This document shows positions 8,242 to 17,698 of a DNA stretch of 64,000 nucleotides, in pieces; the stretch's first letter is position 1, and every line of letters begins with the position of its first letter. This DNA is from Oligoflexia bacterium. Lineage in GTDB: Bacteria; Bdellovibrionota; Bdellovibrionia; Bdellovibrionales; Bdellovibrionaceae. Both the position numbers and the translations under genes were made by a program. The stretch spans positions 62,001-126,000 of the forward strand of contig BOLD01000001.1 in NCBI GenBank assembly GCA_016861345.1, read 5' to 3'. The notes under the pieces were generated by a model that was given only the letters and a program-made list of their open reading frames with translations, was not told the DNA's origin and did not search any database.

Positions 8242-9069
8242 TCATGCGGCCTCGCCATTATGACCAGAAAAATTGCCAGAATGACTTCTGGTCTCAGTTT
8301 CCAATCTTGACCGAGCTAAGCTCTGCATGTTCTGGACATATTCATGAAATTTAATTTTTCGATTTTCAATCTCAAGATCAAATGCCGCAGGAAAACTCAT
8401 TAAGTCATTAATTTTGCAAAACAGGATCGGACGAGTCCGTTGGGGATATCCTAACCGATTCATAGAATCTTGGATTGAATGAACAACATATGAATCATGA
8501 TAGGCAACCAATACAAAATCAATCTGCTGATGCTTTGCATATGCTAGCACAAAAGCATCATAGCGTTTTTTTACCTTGCGAGTTCGCTCCACCTCAAGCG
8601 CACCCTGAATCTTGATCTGCTCCAGATTAATTTCAAATAATGCATCAGGAAGCTTATCAAAAACCCGCCCCCAATTATTGACTTGCGCACTCGCCTTCAT
8701 CGACCGCAACATCCTCTCAGTTACCCATTCTGAGCGAATCAAATCAGAGTTTTCGGCAGCTAAAACAAAATTCATTACGACATCATCATGCTCAAAATGC
8801 AGTGGATGAGCTCTGCCGATTGGGACATAGCCCTGATCTCTTAAAAGGCTTAGCCCCTTTTTTGAAAGACTATAAAAATGCTGGGCTACGCCGATACGAT
8901 TATACTCTCTCAAATAACCAGACTTAAGCAACCGCCCCCACAGCTCGTATTTGTAGCTTTGATTTGTCGACGTCAGATACTTCCAAAATATTTCTTTTCT
9001 CAAGTAGCCAAACTTGGCTGCTACGACAAGTGCCTTTTGAATAGGTTTTGGTTCAGACTGAAAGCTCAT
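8242..9069 (-). CDS. Replic_Relax-like protein, PD-(D/E)XK pattern; candidate relaxase
   Basis: A 275-residue soluble protein. The N-terminal 80 residues read like a winged helix (KFGYLRKEIFWKYL... LSKKGLSLLRDQGY). A HDD motif follows near residue 95, then PDALFEI (about 141) and GALEVERTRKVKKRYD (about 155), which fit a PD-x(n)-(D/E)xE...K nuclease pattern seen in replication-relaxation (PF13814-like) proteins. ICE2 has a counterpart (51242-51988) with FPDLTLH and ALEIEQSKKTFDRY. It follows the oriT-like repeat and overlaps the lipoprotein gene by an ATGA. No HUH-type relaxase is present, so this is the best candidate for DNA processing; the nicking role is inference. Confidence 0.65.
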   Translation of the reverse strand: MSFQSEPKPIQKALVVAAKFGYLRKEIFWKYLTSTNQSYKYELWGRLLKSGYLREYNRIGVAQHFYSLSKKGLSLLRDQGYVPIGRAHPLHFEHDDVVMNFVLAAENSDLIRSEWVTERMLRSMKASAQVNNWGRVFDKLPDALFEINLEQIKIQGALEVERTRKVKKRYDAFVLAYAKHQQIDFVLVAYHDSYVVHSIQDSMNRLGYPQRTRPILFCKINDLMSFPAAFDLEIENRKIKFHEYVQNMQSLARSRLETETRSHSGNFSGHNGEAA

Positions 9070-9344
9070 TGTCCCTCTGCTACTATCTTATATTCATAAT
9101 GAGAAGGCACGATCACCGGACCTCTTTGCGCAGCAGAAACCCAGATAAATTCAACTTGCTGCCCTTTTGCTATCTGCTCTTTGACCTCAACCGAAATGTC
9201 TTCAGCGTAAATAACATTTCGAATTCTCACCTGACATGACTTCTGTTCAATCACTGAATTAAACCCATCACTTGACGGGCATTTTTGTCGAGTAGAACAT
9301 CCTGCTAAAAGTAATAATCCACATATCGTCATGATTATTTTCAT
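9066..9344 (-). CDS. Small lipoprotein, VirB7-like position
   Basis: A 92-residue protein with a lipoprotein signal (MKIIMTICGLLLLAGC, lipobox LAGC with Cys at about 16). The C-terminal part contains QQVEFIW...HYEYKIV, which resembles the tail of the ICE2 lipoprotein (QVESRW...HFEYII). It probably sits in the outer membrane with the TrbG/TrbI core, as VirB7 does; this is inferred from position and lipobox. It overlaps both neighbours by 1-4 bp. Confidence 0.65.
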   Translation of the reverse strand: MKIIMTICGLLLLAGCSTRQKCPSSDGFNSVIEQKSCQVRIRNVIYAEDISVEVKEQIAKGQQVEFIWVSAAQRGPVIVPSHYEYKIVAEGQ

Positions 9345-11011
9345 TATGCGGCCTCCTTTTTTAATGTTTTTTTCTGACTAAGAGCAATGGCCTCTCCGAC
9401 CACCGACCTCCTCTTTTCTTCCATATTGGACTCTTCTTCCAATGGACCCTCCCCCGTCACAGTTAAAAGATCTGGGTTTGGCTTATAGAATTCTGGGATT
9501 TCAACGGACTTTAGGTTTGGCCTCATTTCAAATTTTACTCTTAGCGACTTTGCACCTTTATCATGTGGCAACACAATAATGGCCTCGCCCTTTCCCAAAT
9601 CACTTTTAAATACATTGGGGTGAATAATGAATTCTTCCACGTCTCGGACTGAGGCTTCTCCCGTATTCTCTGTACCAAAAATCCCAGATTTTTGACGTAA
9701 CGTGTGTTTTTGAGATTGTTTCGTACCTATAGTTTTTGAAAAATACTCCGCGGACTCTGGCTCGTTCGTTCTCATAAAAACCTTCAAATTTGTATTGGTC
9801 TGTATCTGATTTTTTACTTCTTGGCCCAATCCCTCAAGATCCCCAATTGCCTGATGAGCAAAAGTTACCCCAACATTAGCACTGCGTGACTTATTCAATA
9901 CACTCACAAAGGATTTCGTTAGGTACTCGGTAAAATCATCCAAATACACTCCGACAAAGGGGTGATCTTCTTTTCCGCTTGCATGACGAATTGATACGCT
10001 GGACTGAATGTCTTGCAAGACCATTTTCGCCACCGCTTTACCGAGCATAGGCGATTTCAACACCGGTAGCTGGAAAAATGCGATCAGGCTTTCGTTCATA
10101 ACCTGTGAAATACTCATACTTGGACATTTCACATTAAATAATGGCCCCACCTCACCAGAGGTAAAATATCCTAGATTACTTAATAAACCACTAATTTGTT
10201 CTTTTCTTGTTTCTTTATTTGTATTTAAAAATTCAGTAGCCCATTCAATTAAAAGTGGGTTTCTTGTTTTTTCTGCCAGAACCTGAAGTTTTGCGGGATC
10301 ACTTATGGCCTGCCTAATTTTTAGGAATGTCGGATACTCTTTAGATTCTCTAAAAATCGCCAATACGTTTCGAAAAACGTCAAATTGCAATGTTCTGTAA
10401 TATTCATTTTCAATCTGAAAGCTATGAATAACTTTCTCTGCAACTTCGTCAACTGTTCCCTGAATTAAAGGATTAAATGTCTGACTAATGCCATAATCAG
10501 ATAAACTAAATACCCGAAAGTCTTTTTGACGGTTGCTAGCCACTGCATAGGCATAAAGCTTATTCAGTAATGTTTTATCTGATTTTCCATCAACCAGGAT
10601 AAGACCTCGGCCCTTTTGTATATCATCGACTACCCAAGGCACTATGACTGACTCAGTTTTACCGGCATTTGTAGTCCCGACAATCTGAGCATGCATGCGT
10701 CGATATGTTAAATTAATATAAACATCATGACCAGATTCATCACGTCCGGCATAAACTGAATCTCCCGATTTGCCATCAGCAATGCTTTGCTCATACCGAT
10801 GATTTCTGATGACCAACGTCAGCTCTTTTTTAAGATACAAGAACAACCATAAAGTCAGGCCTGAAAGAAAAATGATAATGATTTCCCTTAAACGAAAATA
10901 CCAGTCTATGAATATTGGTCCCCACCCCCGCCACAACTGAATGATAACCATGCCAAAGACCATAACGGCGATTAATACTATTTCAGAGTCATCTCTATTC
11001 TTCTGACCCAT
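9344..11011 (-). CDS. traG: VirD4/TraG-family coupling protein
   Basis: A 555-residue T4SS coupling ATPase. It has two N-terminal membrane helices (about 12-60), Walker A GTTNAGKTES (about 110) and Walker B LILVDGKSD (about 137), plus a C-terminal TraD/TraG-type region with SRSANVGVTFAHQA. It would link the relaxosome to the channel and drive DNA export at the inner membrane. It starts with an ATG overlapping the trbI stop (TAATG). A close homologue is at 52409-54019 in ICE2. Confidence 0.93.
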   Translation of the reverse strand: MGQKNRDDSEIVLIAVMVFGMVIIQLWRGWGPIFIDWYFRLREIIIIFLSGLTLWLFLYLKKELTLVIRNHRYEQSIADGKSGDSVYAGRDESGHDVYINLTYRRMHAQIVGTTNAGKTESVIVPWVVDDIQKGRGLILVDGKSDKTLLNKLYAYAVASNRQKDFRVFSLSDYGISQTFNPLIQGTVDEVAEKVIHSFQIENEYYRTLQFDVFRNVLAIFRESKEYPTFLKIRQAISDPAKLQVLAEKTRNPLLIEWATEFLNTNKETRKEQISGLLSNLGYFTSGEVGPLFNVKCPSMSISQVMNESLIAFFQLPVLKSPMLGKAVAKMVLQDIQSSVSIRHASGKEDHPFVGVYLDDFTEYLTKSFVSVLNKSRSANVGVTFAHQAIGDLEGLGQEVKNQIQTNTNLKVFMRTNEPESAEYFSKTIGTKQSQKHTLRQKSGIFGTENTGEASVRDVEEFIIHPNVFKSDLGKGEAIIVLPHDKGAKSLRVKFEMRPNLKSVEIPEFYKPNPDLLTVTGEGPLEEESNMEEKRRSVVGEAIALSQKKTLKKEAA

Positions 11012-11994
11012 TAAAACGCCTCGCCCTGATTAGAGAGCTGATTATCTTGCAAAAACTGATAAGGCTGATTGATCCTCGCCTCAAAGACAAATCCAGATGG
11101 AATTTCAATCCACTCTCTTGTTTCTTTTAAACTCTCTCCATACTTTTGGGCTCGATCCTTTGTCGCTTCAGCGAACGCCATTAATAAACCATTACCTATC
11201 CCCCCACGGGAATTGCCCATGACATCTCTTTCAACTGATCCCGCCGCTAATCCACCCACGAAAGTTGTTAATACTTGACCCACACTATTCCTGGCTGAAT
11301 CTGATTGCACCTTCCCCTCTACCCCCTCCATCCCATCGCTGCCTAGAGCTACAGCAGAAACAATTCGAAATTGACCACTAGGCAAACTGATTCGTTTAAA
11401 TTCAACTTGAGCCCGTCCTGAGGTTTGATATCTGGCTTCGCCATAAAACAGAGTGCCTTCTGAAAGATTGTTCCCAGATTCTGATGTCACTGATTCAATT
11501 AGTCTTGCCAGAACTGGCACGCCGTCCTTTGATGCAATTACCTTATCCATAATCTGAAGTCGCAATCGTGTTCCGGAATGAATTTCATTTCTGGCATTAC
11601 CTGTCTTAGGGCCAAGTACCATTGCCGTATTATAATTGACTTGCGAACCAACACTCTTTCTCGATGATGCCATCACGCCCGAGCCCCAGACATTTGATAC
11701 CCGAGAACTTTGCAAATTACTCTCTTTACTCTCCTGATCCTCATTTGTCGAATTCACATTTGATGCCTGCGTTTCATGACTCACAATTCGAAAGGATCTT
11801 TTTTCTTCTGTAGGTAAAAACAAGCCATAAATAACAAAGATAATCATCAAGCTAAAAAACACGATGGCTACATTTTTAAAATCAATATCTTTCTTTGGTG
11901 TTAAATGAGTGTTTGATTTCAAAAAAATACTTTCCAACTTTTTCTTCAACAGATTAAATTGATGACTCAGATTCGAATGACCTATCTTCGCCAT
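11011..11994 (-). CDS. trbI: TrbI/VirB10-like T4SS core protein
   Basis: A 327-residue protein. One transmembrane helix lies at about 45-62, then a low-complexity Ser/Asn linker, then the VirB10/TrbI domain with GTRLRLQIMDKVIASKDG, a segment on SEGTLFYGEARY, and the C-terminal block RNSVGQVLTTFVGGLAAGS. It spans the envelope and connects inner-membrane ATPases with the outer-membrane core. It overlaps trbG by 13 bp. The ICE2 homologue at 54009-54992 has the same domain layout. Confidence 0.88.
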   Translation of the reverse strand: MAKIGHSNLSHQFNLLKKKLESIFLKSNTHLTPKKDIDFKNVAIVFFSLMIIFVIYGLFLPTEEKRSFRIVSHETQASNVNSTNEDQESKESNLQSSRVSNVWGSGVMASSRKSVGSQVNYNTAMVLGPKTGNARNEIHSGTRLRLQIMDKVIASKDGVPVLARLIESVTSESGNNLSEGTLFYGEARYQTSGRAQVEFKRISLPSGQFRIVSAVALGSDGMEGVEGKVQSDSARNSVGQVLTTFVGGLAAGSVERDVMGNSRGGIGNGLLMAFAEATKDRAQKYGESLKETREWIEIPSGFVFEARINQPYQFLQDNQLSNQGEAF

Positions 11995-12692
11995 AACAAC
12001 TCTCTTGGTACTTCCAATTTAATCCCATCCTGGTACTTGACCTCAAACACGAGCGGCATTTCTCGTAAAAGCTCTTTCTGACTGATGCTCATTGAAATCA
12101 ATGTCTGACGATCTGAGTCGACTTTTTTCGAAGACATCATTAGGCTGTGAATTGAGCAAGACTGAGAACCTTGAAAAATCCAAAACCAATCTGGCTTTAA
12201 CCAGACTTCTGAATATGACTTAAGATAGACCTCAAGATGAATATAACCATCGGGCGAATGACCAATTCTTCGAGTTTCTAGAGTTAAAAACTCTGACTTT
12301 ACTTTTCTACGAAAGTCTCTCCACCAAACCCCACTTAAAACCCTCAGATGCTTTGGATAAAGATAAGTAATATAGTCAGCATCCTCCTGACCTACAGTGA
12401 TGAGCTTGACAGAATATGTTTTTACCGAAGTGCTAATAAATAAATTAGTCCTCGCGCCAACACGTAGCGGCTTAACGGCGTACCCGTTTTCAATCGGCTC
12501 GATACGAAATGCTCCAATATCTCCAATAATGGGCTGTGAAGTAGGGTTTTCAGGTAAAATAATCTTTGTGGCGATGCCCAACGATGTTTTAACAATACTG
12601 ACCTCATCATCCTGAGATTCAATTTTGCGGGATCTGGACTCAGAAGCAATCGTAAATACAAACACGAATAATAATACCAATATTCTTTTCAT
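11982..12692 (-). CDS. trbG: TrbG/VirB9-like T4SS core protein
   Basis: A 236-residue protein with a signal peptide (MKRILVLLFVFVFTIASES) and beta-rich sequence. The segment VVKPLRVGARTNLFIST-like (GYAVKPLRVGARTNLFISTS) matches the VirB9 N-domain. I choose the ATG at 12692: GGTGGAGAG lies 5 bp upstream and it overlaps the trbF stop (ATGA). It would form the periplasmic/outer-membrane core with TrbI and the lipoprotein. It is shorter than RP4 TrbG; the ICE2 homologue is also 236 residues. Confidence 0.82.
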   Translation of the reverse strand: MKRILVLLFVFVFTIASESRSRKIESQDDEVSIVKTSLGIATKIILPENPTSQPIIGDIGAFRIEPIENGYAVKPLRVGARTNLFISTSVKTYSVKLITVGQEDADYITYLYPKHLRVLSGVWWRDFRRKVKSEFLTLETRRIGHSPDGYIHLEVYLKSYSEVWLKPDWFWIFQGSQSCSIHSLMMSSKKVDSDRQTLISMSISQKELLREMPLVFEVKYQDGIKLEVPRELLWRR

Positions 12693-13279
12693 TGCGACTC
12701 TCCACCTTCGACCTCTTTTGTGAAATATATTCCCCAAGGGTTAAGAGATGTCGGTTGATCCAGATCGAAATAGAGCTTTGTTTTTAACACTGTCGCGGCT
12801 TTCAAAGTATCAAACTCTGTAATACGATCTGCGCTGACAATTGCCACTTTCTCTTTCAAAGACACTTCGATACTGTGCGGATAAACTCTTTGAGAAACCT
12901 TTCTTTCGCGTACAAACTTTTGAACTTCAATCATATTTTTTTGAAACGATGGAACAAGTGACGGAAGTACAAAAGCCTCTGCTTTTTTTAGTTTTTCCTG
13001 CACATTTTCAGAATTCCATACATATCTTTGGTTCAAATACTCTTTAATCGCTGCCTGTACATGCTGATCGTGCATCTCACGACCAACATTTGCCACTGTT
13101 CCACCAGGGTCTAATGCAATCACCTGAGGACCTTGCTTCAATAAATATACAAATGCCAAAATAATCAGCGTAGTTAATCCTATCAGTGAATACGATAGGA
13201 CTTTCAGGTAATAATTCTGACTGGCCAAATCTGACACTAATTTTGGATACTTTGCCATTTCAACTTTAATCTTTTCCAT
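12689..13279 (-). CDS. trbF: TrbF/VirB8-like T4SS inner-membrane protein
   Basis: A 196-residue protein with one transmembrane helix at about 30-50 (VLSYSLIGLTTLIILAFVYL) and a periplasmic NTF2-like VirB8 domain. The ATG at 13279 has AAGGAGGT 7 bp upstream, preferred to the GTG at 13288. VirB8/TrbF proteins nucleate assembly of the translocation channel. The ICE2 homologue at 55738-56328 has the same length and shares the ending NPWGIYFTKE versus NPWGVYVSKE. Confidence 0.85.
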   Translation of the reverse strand: MEKIKVEMAKYPKLVSDLASQNYYLKVLSYSLIGLTTLIILAFVYLLKQGPQVIALDPGGTVANVGREMHDQHVQAAIKEYLNQRYVWNSENVQEKLKKAEAFVLPSLVPSFQKNMIEVQKFVRERKVSQRVYPHSIEVSLKEKVAIVSADRITEFDTLKAATVLKTKLYFDLDQPTSLNPWGIYFTKEVEGGESQ

Positions 13280-13300
13280 AATCTCCACCTCCTTTTATTG

Positions 13301-14188
13301 TTAATATCTATACTGCTTTCTAATCTCTTCCTTTCTCGCTTGATAAATTTGATATCTTTGAATGACTGGGGCTGTAACCCGCGACCCTAGCTGTTTTGTT
13401 TTTGCTGCTGCTGTTGTTACGCGTGCAGGAATTGCGGTAAACGACGCTACCGAGGCTGCCCCTAGTGTTCCTGCCATAGCTTGTGCCCCTTCACCCACGA
13501 TTGACTTTACGATCATTGGGGTCATCAACATTGCTAACGAAATCACAAAATTTAAAACAATCAACGTCGCGTAATGACCTTCAGTTTGATAAATATTTCC
13601 AAACGATAGAGCTGTCAGCATGGCAGATAAAAGAGCCCAAACAATTTTCCAAGCTGCGACCTCGATTAAACCTTTAAAAAGATTTCCTGTGATATAGGCT
13701 GTCTTTGGAAAGACATAAGCCAAAATCATCAGTGGTGACACCGCAGACAATAAAACCCAGAAAAAGTAATACATTGCTATTGTCAGGTATCGAGAAATAT
13801 AGAGAATCAAAAAACTGATAAAACTTAATATTGCAATCAGCAAGTCATTGAACTTTAACAGAAGCACATTTTTTGCTGTTGAATAGGACTCACTTTTTTC
13901 CTGAGCCATCCGCATAACCGTTTCTAATCCTGACATATCATCAATACGATGCGCGATCCCATCACAAACTCCCAAAATGGTCTGTGAAATATCAGGAAAG
14001 GCAATCAGCAGTAGTGTCGCAACAAATACCCTTCGAATGGTATCTACGTAATCAGCACCACCTGCTTGCAAATACCCCATTACCACCGCAAGCAAGATTG
14101 CAACTGGCAAAGCTAAATAGTAAAACCCAACCAACATTCCGTGAATATCACGAACCAAGGTTCCTAAGACTTCAAATTGTGGTAACAT
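13301..14188 (-). CDS. trbL: TrbL/VirB6-like polytopic T4SS protein
   Basis: A 295-residue polytopic membrane protein with about six hydrophobic segments, including LVGFYYLALPVAILLAVVMG, VFVATLLLIAFPDIS and YVFPKTAYITGNLFKGLIEVA, and a basic C-terminal tail. This matches VirB6/TrbL channel proteins of the inner membrane. The start overlaps the stop of trbJ. The ICE2 homologue (56341-57231) keeps the AFPEISQAI and NLFRGMIEVACWKI blocks at the same places. Confidence 0.82.
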   Translation of the reverse strand: MLPQFEVLGTLVRDIHGMLVGFYYLALPVAILLAVVMGYLQAGGADYVDTIRRVFVATLLLIAFPDISQTILGVCDGIAHRIDDMSGLETVMRMAQEKSESYSTAKNVLLLKFNDLLIAILSFISFLILYISRYLTIAMYYFFWVLLSAVSPLMILAYVFPKTAYITGNLFKGLIEVAAWKIVWALLSAMLTALSFGNIYQTEGHYATLIVLNFVISLAMLMTPMIVKSIVGEGAQAMAGTLGAASVASFTAIPARVTTAAAKTKQLGSRVTAPVIQRYQIYQARKEEIRKQYRY

Positions 14189-14898
14189 CAGCGACCTCCC
14201 TTCAATAGTGGAAGTATTGGCTCTTTAGGCATTGAGCGAAACCCTTGAGATAGGCCTTTATAGTTTTCAATAAATTGAGCTGAGGATAATTTTTCTTTTC
14301 TATTCTCAAGTGCCATATTTTGAGCCATCATTTTGAGCATTTGGGACTGGGTCCTTAAAAGTTGAGTCATAACCCCTATCAATACAGCAAGTGATTGATT
14401 TTGTAGCTTTGAAGCTCCTTGTGGACTGACAACTTGTGAATGAAGTAGTATTCTCTCTTTTTCTTGATCCACTTGATCAGCATAATCGTAAATATGACGA
14501 TTCATTGAGATCACTTCCGCAACGCTTTGATCTTGAATATCCAGCAACTCTTTATCTGCTGTTTTTGGACTTTGGCCATAAAGATCATGAATCGCTCTTA
14601 AAACATTCTGTGGATCTTTCAAGTCACCATAAATACCTGGATTAAATCTTGGGTTAATGATTCTGATGTAATCTAGTCCTGAACGTACCCCAGCGTTAAT
14701 ATCCCTCATGAGATTCAAAGTATCTCTTCCATTTTGCAGAATAGCCTGCAGACGAACGACTTGTTCAATGGCTTGGGCCAAGATTTGAATAAGTACAGCG
14801 ACATCTGCACCCCAAAAATCTGCCCGAACTGGTCGACAAGGCATCATAACGAGCAGACAAAGTGAAAATGAAATTAATCGTTTTCTGATTGTCTTCAT
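14188..14898 (-). CDS. trbJ: TrbJ/VirB5-like exported T4SS protein
   Basis: A 236-residue protein with a signal peptide (about residues 1-26, ending PVRA-DFW) and an otherwise helical, Gln-rich sequence with FWGADVAVLIQILAQAIEQV and NPRFNPGIYGDL. This fits TrbJ/VirB5 minor pilus or assembly proteins. It lies between trbE and trbL, the trbJ position in the Ti-plasmid order. The ICE2 homologue at 57235-57939 shares FGGDVAVLMQIL and NPRFNPGIYGNL. Confidence 0.8.
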   Translation of the reverse strand: MKTIRKRLISFSLCLLVMMPCRPVRADFWGADVAVLIQILAQAIEQVVRLQAILQNGRDTLNLMRDINAGVRSGLDYIRIINPRFNPGIYGDLKDPQNVLRAIHDLYGQSPKTADKELLDIQDQSVAEVISMNRHIYDYADQVDQEKERILLHSQVVSPQGASKLQNQSLAVLIGVMTQLLRTQSQMLKMMAQNMALENRKEKLSSAQFIENYKGLSQGFRSMPKEPILPLLKGGR

Positions 14899-17375
14899 AC
14901 GTTCACCCTGGGGTGAGCAACGCCAAATGGAAACTCATGGCTTGCGCGTAGAATTGCCTCACCAAGAGTTAGTCCTTGATCTTGATAATCAGCCAGAAGT
15001 CGATTGTCTTTTGCATCGCTCGTTGAAATCCAATACTCATGTGGTGATGGATATATTCGAACAACTTGACGGTGCTCGCCCTCAATCAAAAAGCCTTCAC
15101 TAAATACACCTTTTCTTTGTTCAAGACTCTGAATCAAAGAAACTTCTCTTGGATTCAGCTTTAATGCAGATTCCAATGGTTTTAAGTCAGATTTCTGACT
15201 CATCACTACTTTCATTGCGGTGTTATTCATAATCGCTGACCCGATAGGGCTTTTGATGATTTCCTCAACCCCTTGGGTAATAAATGAAATTCCTGATCCT
15301 GTTTTGCGAAATGTTCTTGCAGCATATTCCATAAAACTGGCTGCAGCAGGGCTTTGTAATAGTTCCCAGGCTTCATCAAGCAAAACGCGCTTTGAAACTT
15401 TTCGATCTGATTCAACCTGATCTAAAATAAAATTAGTTAGAATCAAAATCATCACAGATTGAAGATCTGGGTACTGCGAAAGTCCTTTGAGATCAAAGCT
15501 TATAATGGGACTATCAGTCTGTATTTCATTACGTCGATCAAGTAATTTTCCATACGGAGAATTCCCAATCCAGCTCTGCATCAGTTTTCCAATTTTTTGC
15601 AGTTCAGGCTCAGTGGATTGACGACAATACAGTTCAAAGTCACTTAGTATTGGACATTCGCCATTTGATTTTGCCCGTTCATAAGCATGATAAATCGCTT
15701 GTTCAATTAGTACTCGCTCAAATTTAGAAAGCTTTGCATTTTCTTCTGAAACCATCTGTTCAATAATCGAAGTTAATGCCTTAACTTTATCACTACTGGG
15801 TCCCTTTTCTAAATCACGAACAAAAAAAGGATTGATCGCATATTCATCGCTCAGCTTGATTTCAAAATATTGGCCATTCATCAGTTCTGTCAGTTTTTTA
15901 TAACTTCCGCCAATATCAATAACAAAAACCTTCACCCCTCGCGCCATCTGCTGCAAGAGTAAATAATTATTGAAAAAACTCTTTCCTGACCCACTTGCCC
16001 CTGTAATGAGAGCATTGTAATTTGATAAACCTGGGTCATAGGGATTGATACTAATCAATGAGCCCAATCGACTGTGGACTAAGCAAACTGGGTTCTCATC
16101 GCCAAGTCTTGGTCCATAAAAAGGCAAAAAATCACTTAAGTTGTTCGTCTTAAGCCTTTTTCCTCGCAAAAGCTGAACTGGAGCGCCAGGTAGACTTGAT
16201 TTGAATATAGGCCATGCTGCGACAGTTTCTTGAATTCCTTCAGCCCCACTCAAAGTCTTAAAACGACTTAAAATATCTCTTGTTTTTTGATTAAGCCTTT
16301 TGACACCCTCCGTACTGTCTTCTTCTCGGACAACAATCAATAGTTCACCAATGAATATTCTTTGACCTGTCTCAATAATATCTCTGATTGTAGCCTCGGT
16401 ATCTGAAAGTCTAGTTTCACTTTCAATATCAGATACACGCCCTCCTTGAGCTTGGGATAATGAATGAGCCATTCGTCGGCGTTGTTGCAAAGTTGCTACT
16501 TCTTTAGCTTGATCTGCCACTTTAACTGTCATCATCAGATCATAATGTAAAGGAAACCTTAAAAAACCGTCCATCATACCAGCTACAGTTACTTCCGGAA
16601 GTGACTTGAGACTGAATACTCTGGTGCGTTTTTGATCTAAAATAAAATCATTCCGATCTAATACTAAATCCCCAAAAACAAGTTGAGACCTTGGTGAACT
16701 CACTGCAAGTTCAGGTTGACTTAACTTTTCATCATTATCTTCATTTGGACTTCTCACTTGGGGCTGAGAAACTTCGCTAAATCTTGTTGGATTTAAGTAT
16801 TTATAAATAATTCGAGTCAGCTGATGCCGACCAAGTGAACTGACCTGAAAACCCTGATTTATGAGTATGGACTTTAGCGAATCCATAGTATCTTGAAGTT
16901 CTTGCTTTTGACCAATATACATTTCACCAAAATCAGTTGAAAATTTATGAGTACTCTTCAGTGAAAAACGATCCGATCGAGCTGAGGGTGGTGTTCGAAG
17001 AAAAATAAAAATTCTTGATTTCAGTAGTTGGTTGATTGCCATATCTTCTTCAATTGAGCGACACCGTAATTGATCAATACTTCTTAAAAACGGATTCTCA
17101 GTAACTAATAAAGTCTTATGTTTCGCAAGAGTCTCAGAAAAATCAGAACCCGTTTCGACATGAATTTGCATGGTATAATTTTCAGGCAGCGAATTCAAAA
17201 TTGAACGAATTTTTAAAGTCAGTTGATTGCAACTTTCATTATCATAGCATTCAATATCAAGTGGCTGAACCTCTAGCCCCTGACTAAGTGAACCATCATT
17301 AAGCAAACATATATCACCATCAAATTCCCAATATGGAAGCTCTTCACATAATGAATTGTACTGATTATTGATCAT
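14895..17375 (-). CDS. trbE: TrbE/VirB4-family T4SS ATPase
   Basis: An 826-residue ATPase, the usual length for the family. It has an N-terminal CagE/TrbE/VirB domain, Walker A GASGSGKSF (about 457), VIDIGGSYKKLTELM, and Walker B LLDEAWELL (about 664). VirB4 ATPases power pilus biogenesis and substrate transfer at the inner membrane. It overlaps trbD by 11 bp at the 5' end and trbJ by 4 bp at the 3' end. Since no VirB11/TrbB is encoded, it and TraG are the only visible energy sources of this T4SS. Confidence 0.94.
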   Translation of the reverse strand: MINNQYNSLCEELPYWEFDGDICLLNDGSLSQGLEVQPLDIECYDNESCNQLTLKIRSILNSLPENYTMQIHVETGSDFSETLAKHKTLLVTENPFLRSIDQLRCRSIEEDMAINQLLKSRIFIFLRTPPSARSDRFSLKSTHKFSTDFGEMYIGQKQELQDTMDSLKSILINQGFQVSSLGRHQLTRIIYKYLNPTRFSEVSQPQVRSPNEDNDEKLSQPELAVSSPRSQLVFGDLVLDRNDFILDQKRTRVFSLKSLPEVTVAGMMDGFLRFPLHYDLMMTVKVADQAKEVATLQQRRRMAHSLSQAQGGRVSDIESETRLSDTEATIRDIIETGQRIFIGELLIVVREEDSTEGVKRLNQKTRDILSRFKTLSGAEGIQETVAAWPIFKSSLPGAPVQLLRGKRLKTNNLSDFLPFYGPRLGDENPVCLVHSRLGSLISINPYDPGLSNYNALITGASGSGKSFFNNYLLLQQMARGVKVFVIDIGGSYKKLTELMNGQYFEIKLSDEYAINPFFVRDLEKGPSSDKVKALTSIIEQMVSEENAKLSKFERVLIEQAIYHAYERAKSNGECPILSDFELYCRQSTEPELQKIGKLMQSWIGNSPYGKLLDRRNEIQTDSPIISFDLKGLSQYPDLQSVMILILTNFILDQVESDRKVSKRVLLDEAWELLQSPAAASFMEYAARTFRKTGSGISFITQGVEEIIKSPIGSAIMNNTAMKVVMSQKSDLKPLESALKLNPREVSLIQSLEQRKGVFSEGFLIEGEHRQVVRIYPSPHEYWISTSDAKDNRLLADYQDQGLTLGEAILRASHEFPFGVAHPRVNV

Positions 17376-17697
17376 TTAACCCTCTCAATTTTAATTTTCG
17401 ATATTTTCGATCATTTAAGCCGGCGAATCGAACCGACGGTGATGTAACATATTGGACAAAATGCTGAATATAGTGATCAGGCCTTCCCCGTTTAACAAAG
17501 AAAAGAAGAAAACCAATGCACAGAGTGGTGCCATAAACCATGATGACTTTAAATTGAGTTGAACCAAAAATTAGGTTTTGGATTGAAAGATTTAAAAACA
17601 AAATTAAAATGTCCGATAATTCAAGACCAAATATTTTATTCTTTGATTCTAAAGATCTCGGTACGGGTGTAACAAAAAGTGATGATTGATTGTCCAT
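17365..17697 (-). CDS. trbD: TrbD/VirB3-like T4SS protein
   Basis: A 110-residue inner-membrane protein with two adjacent hydrophobic segments (about 28-65) and the conserved ends VPRSLESKNKIFGLELSD and KRGRPDHYIQHFVQY. VirB3/TrbD proteins work with VirB4 in pilus assembly. The ICE2 homologue at 60448-60774 has VPRALEMKSKLFGYELSD and KRGRPDNYLQHLIEHY. Confidence 0.82.
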   Translation of the reverse strand: MDNQSSLFVTPVPRSLESKNKIFGLELSDILILFLNLSIQNLIFGSTQFKVIMVYGTTLCIGFLLFFVKRGRPDHYIQHFVQYVTSPSVRFAGLNDRKYRKLKLRGLNDQ

Positions 17698-17698
17698 A

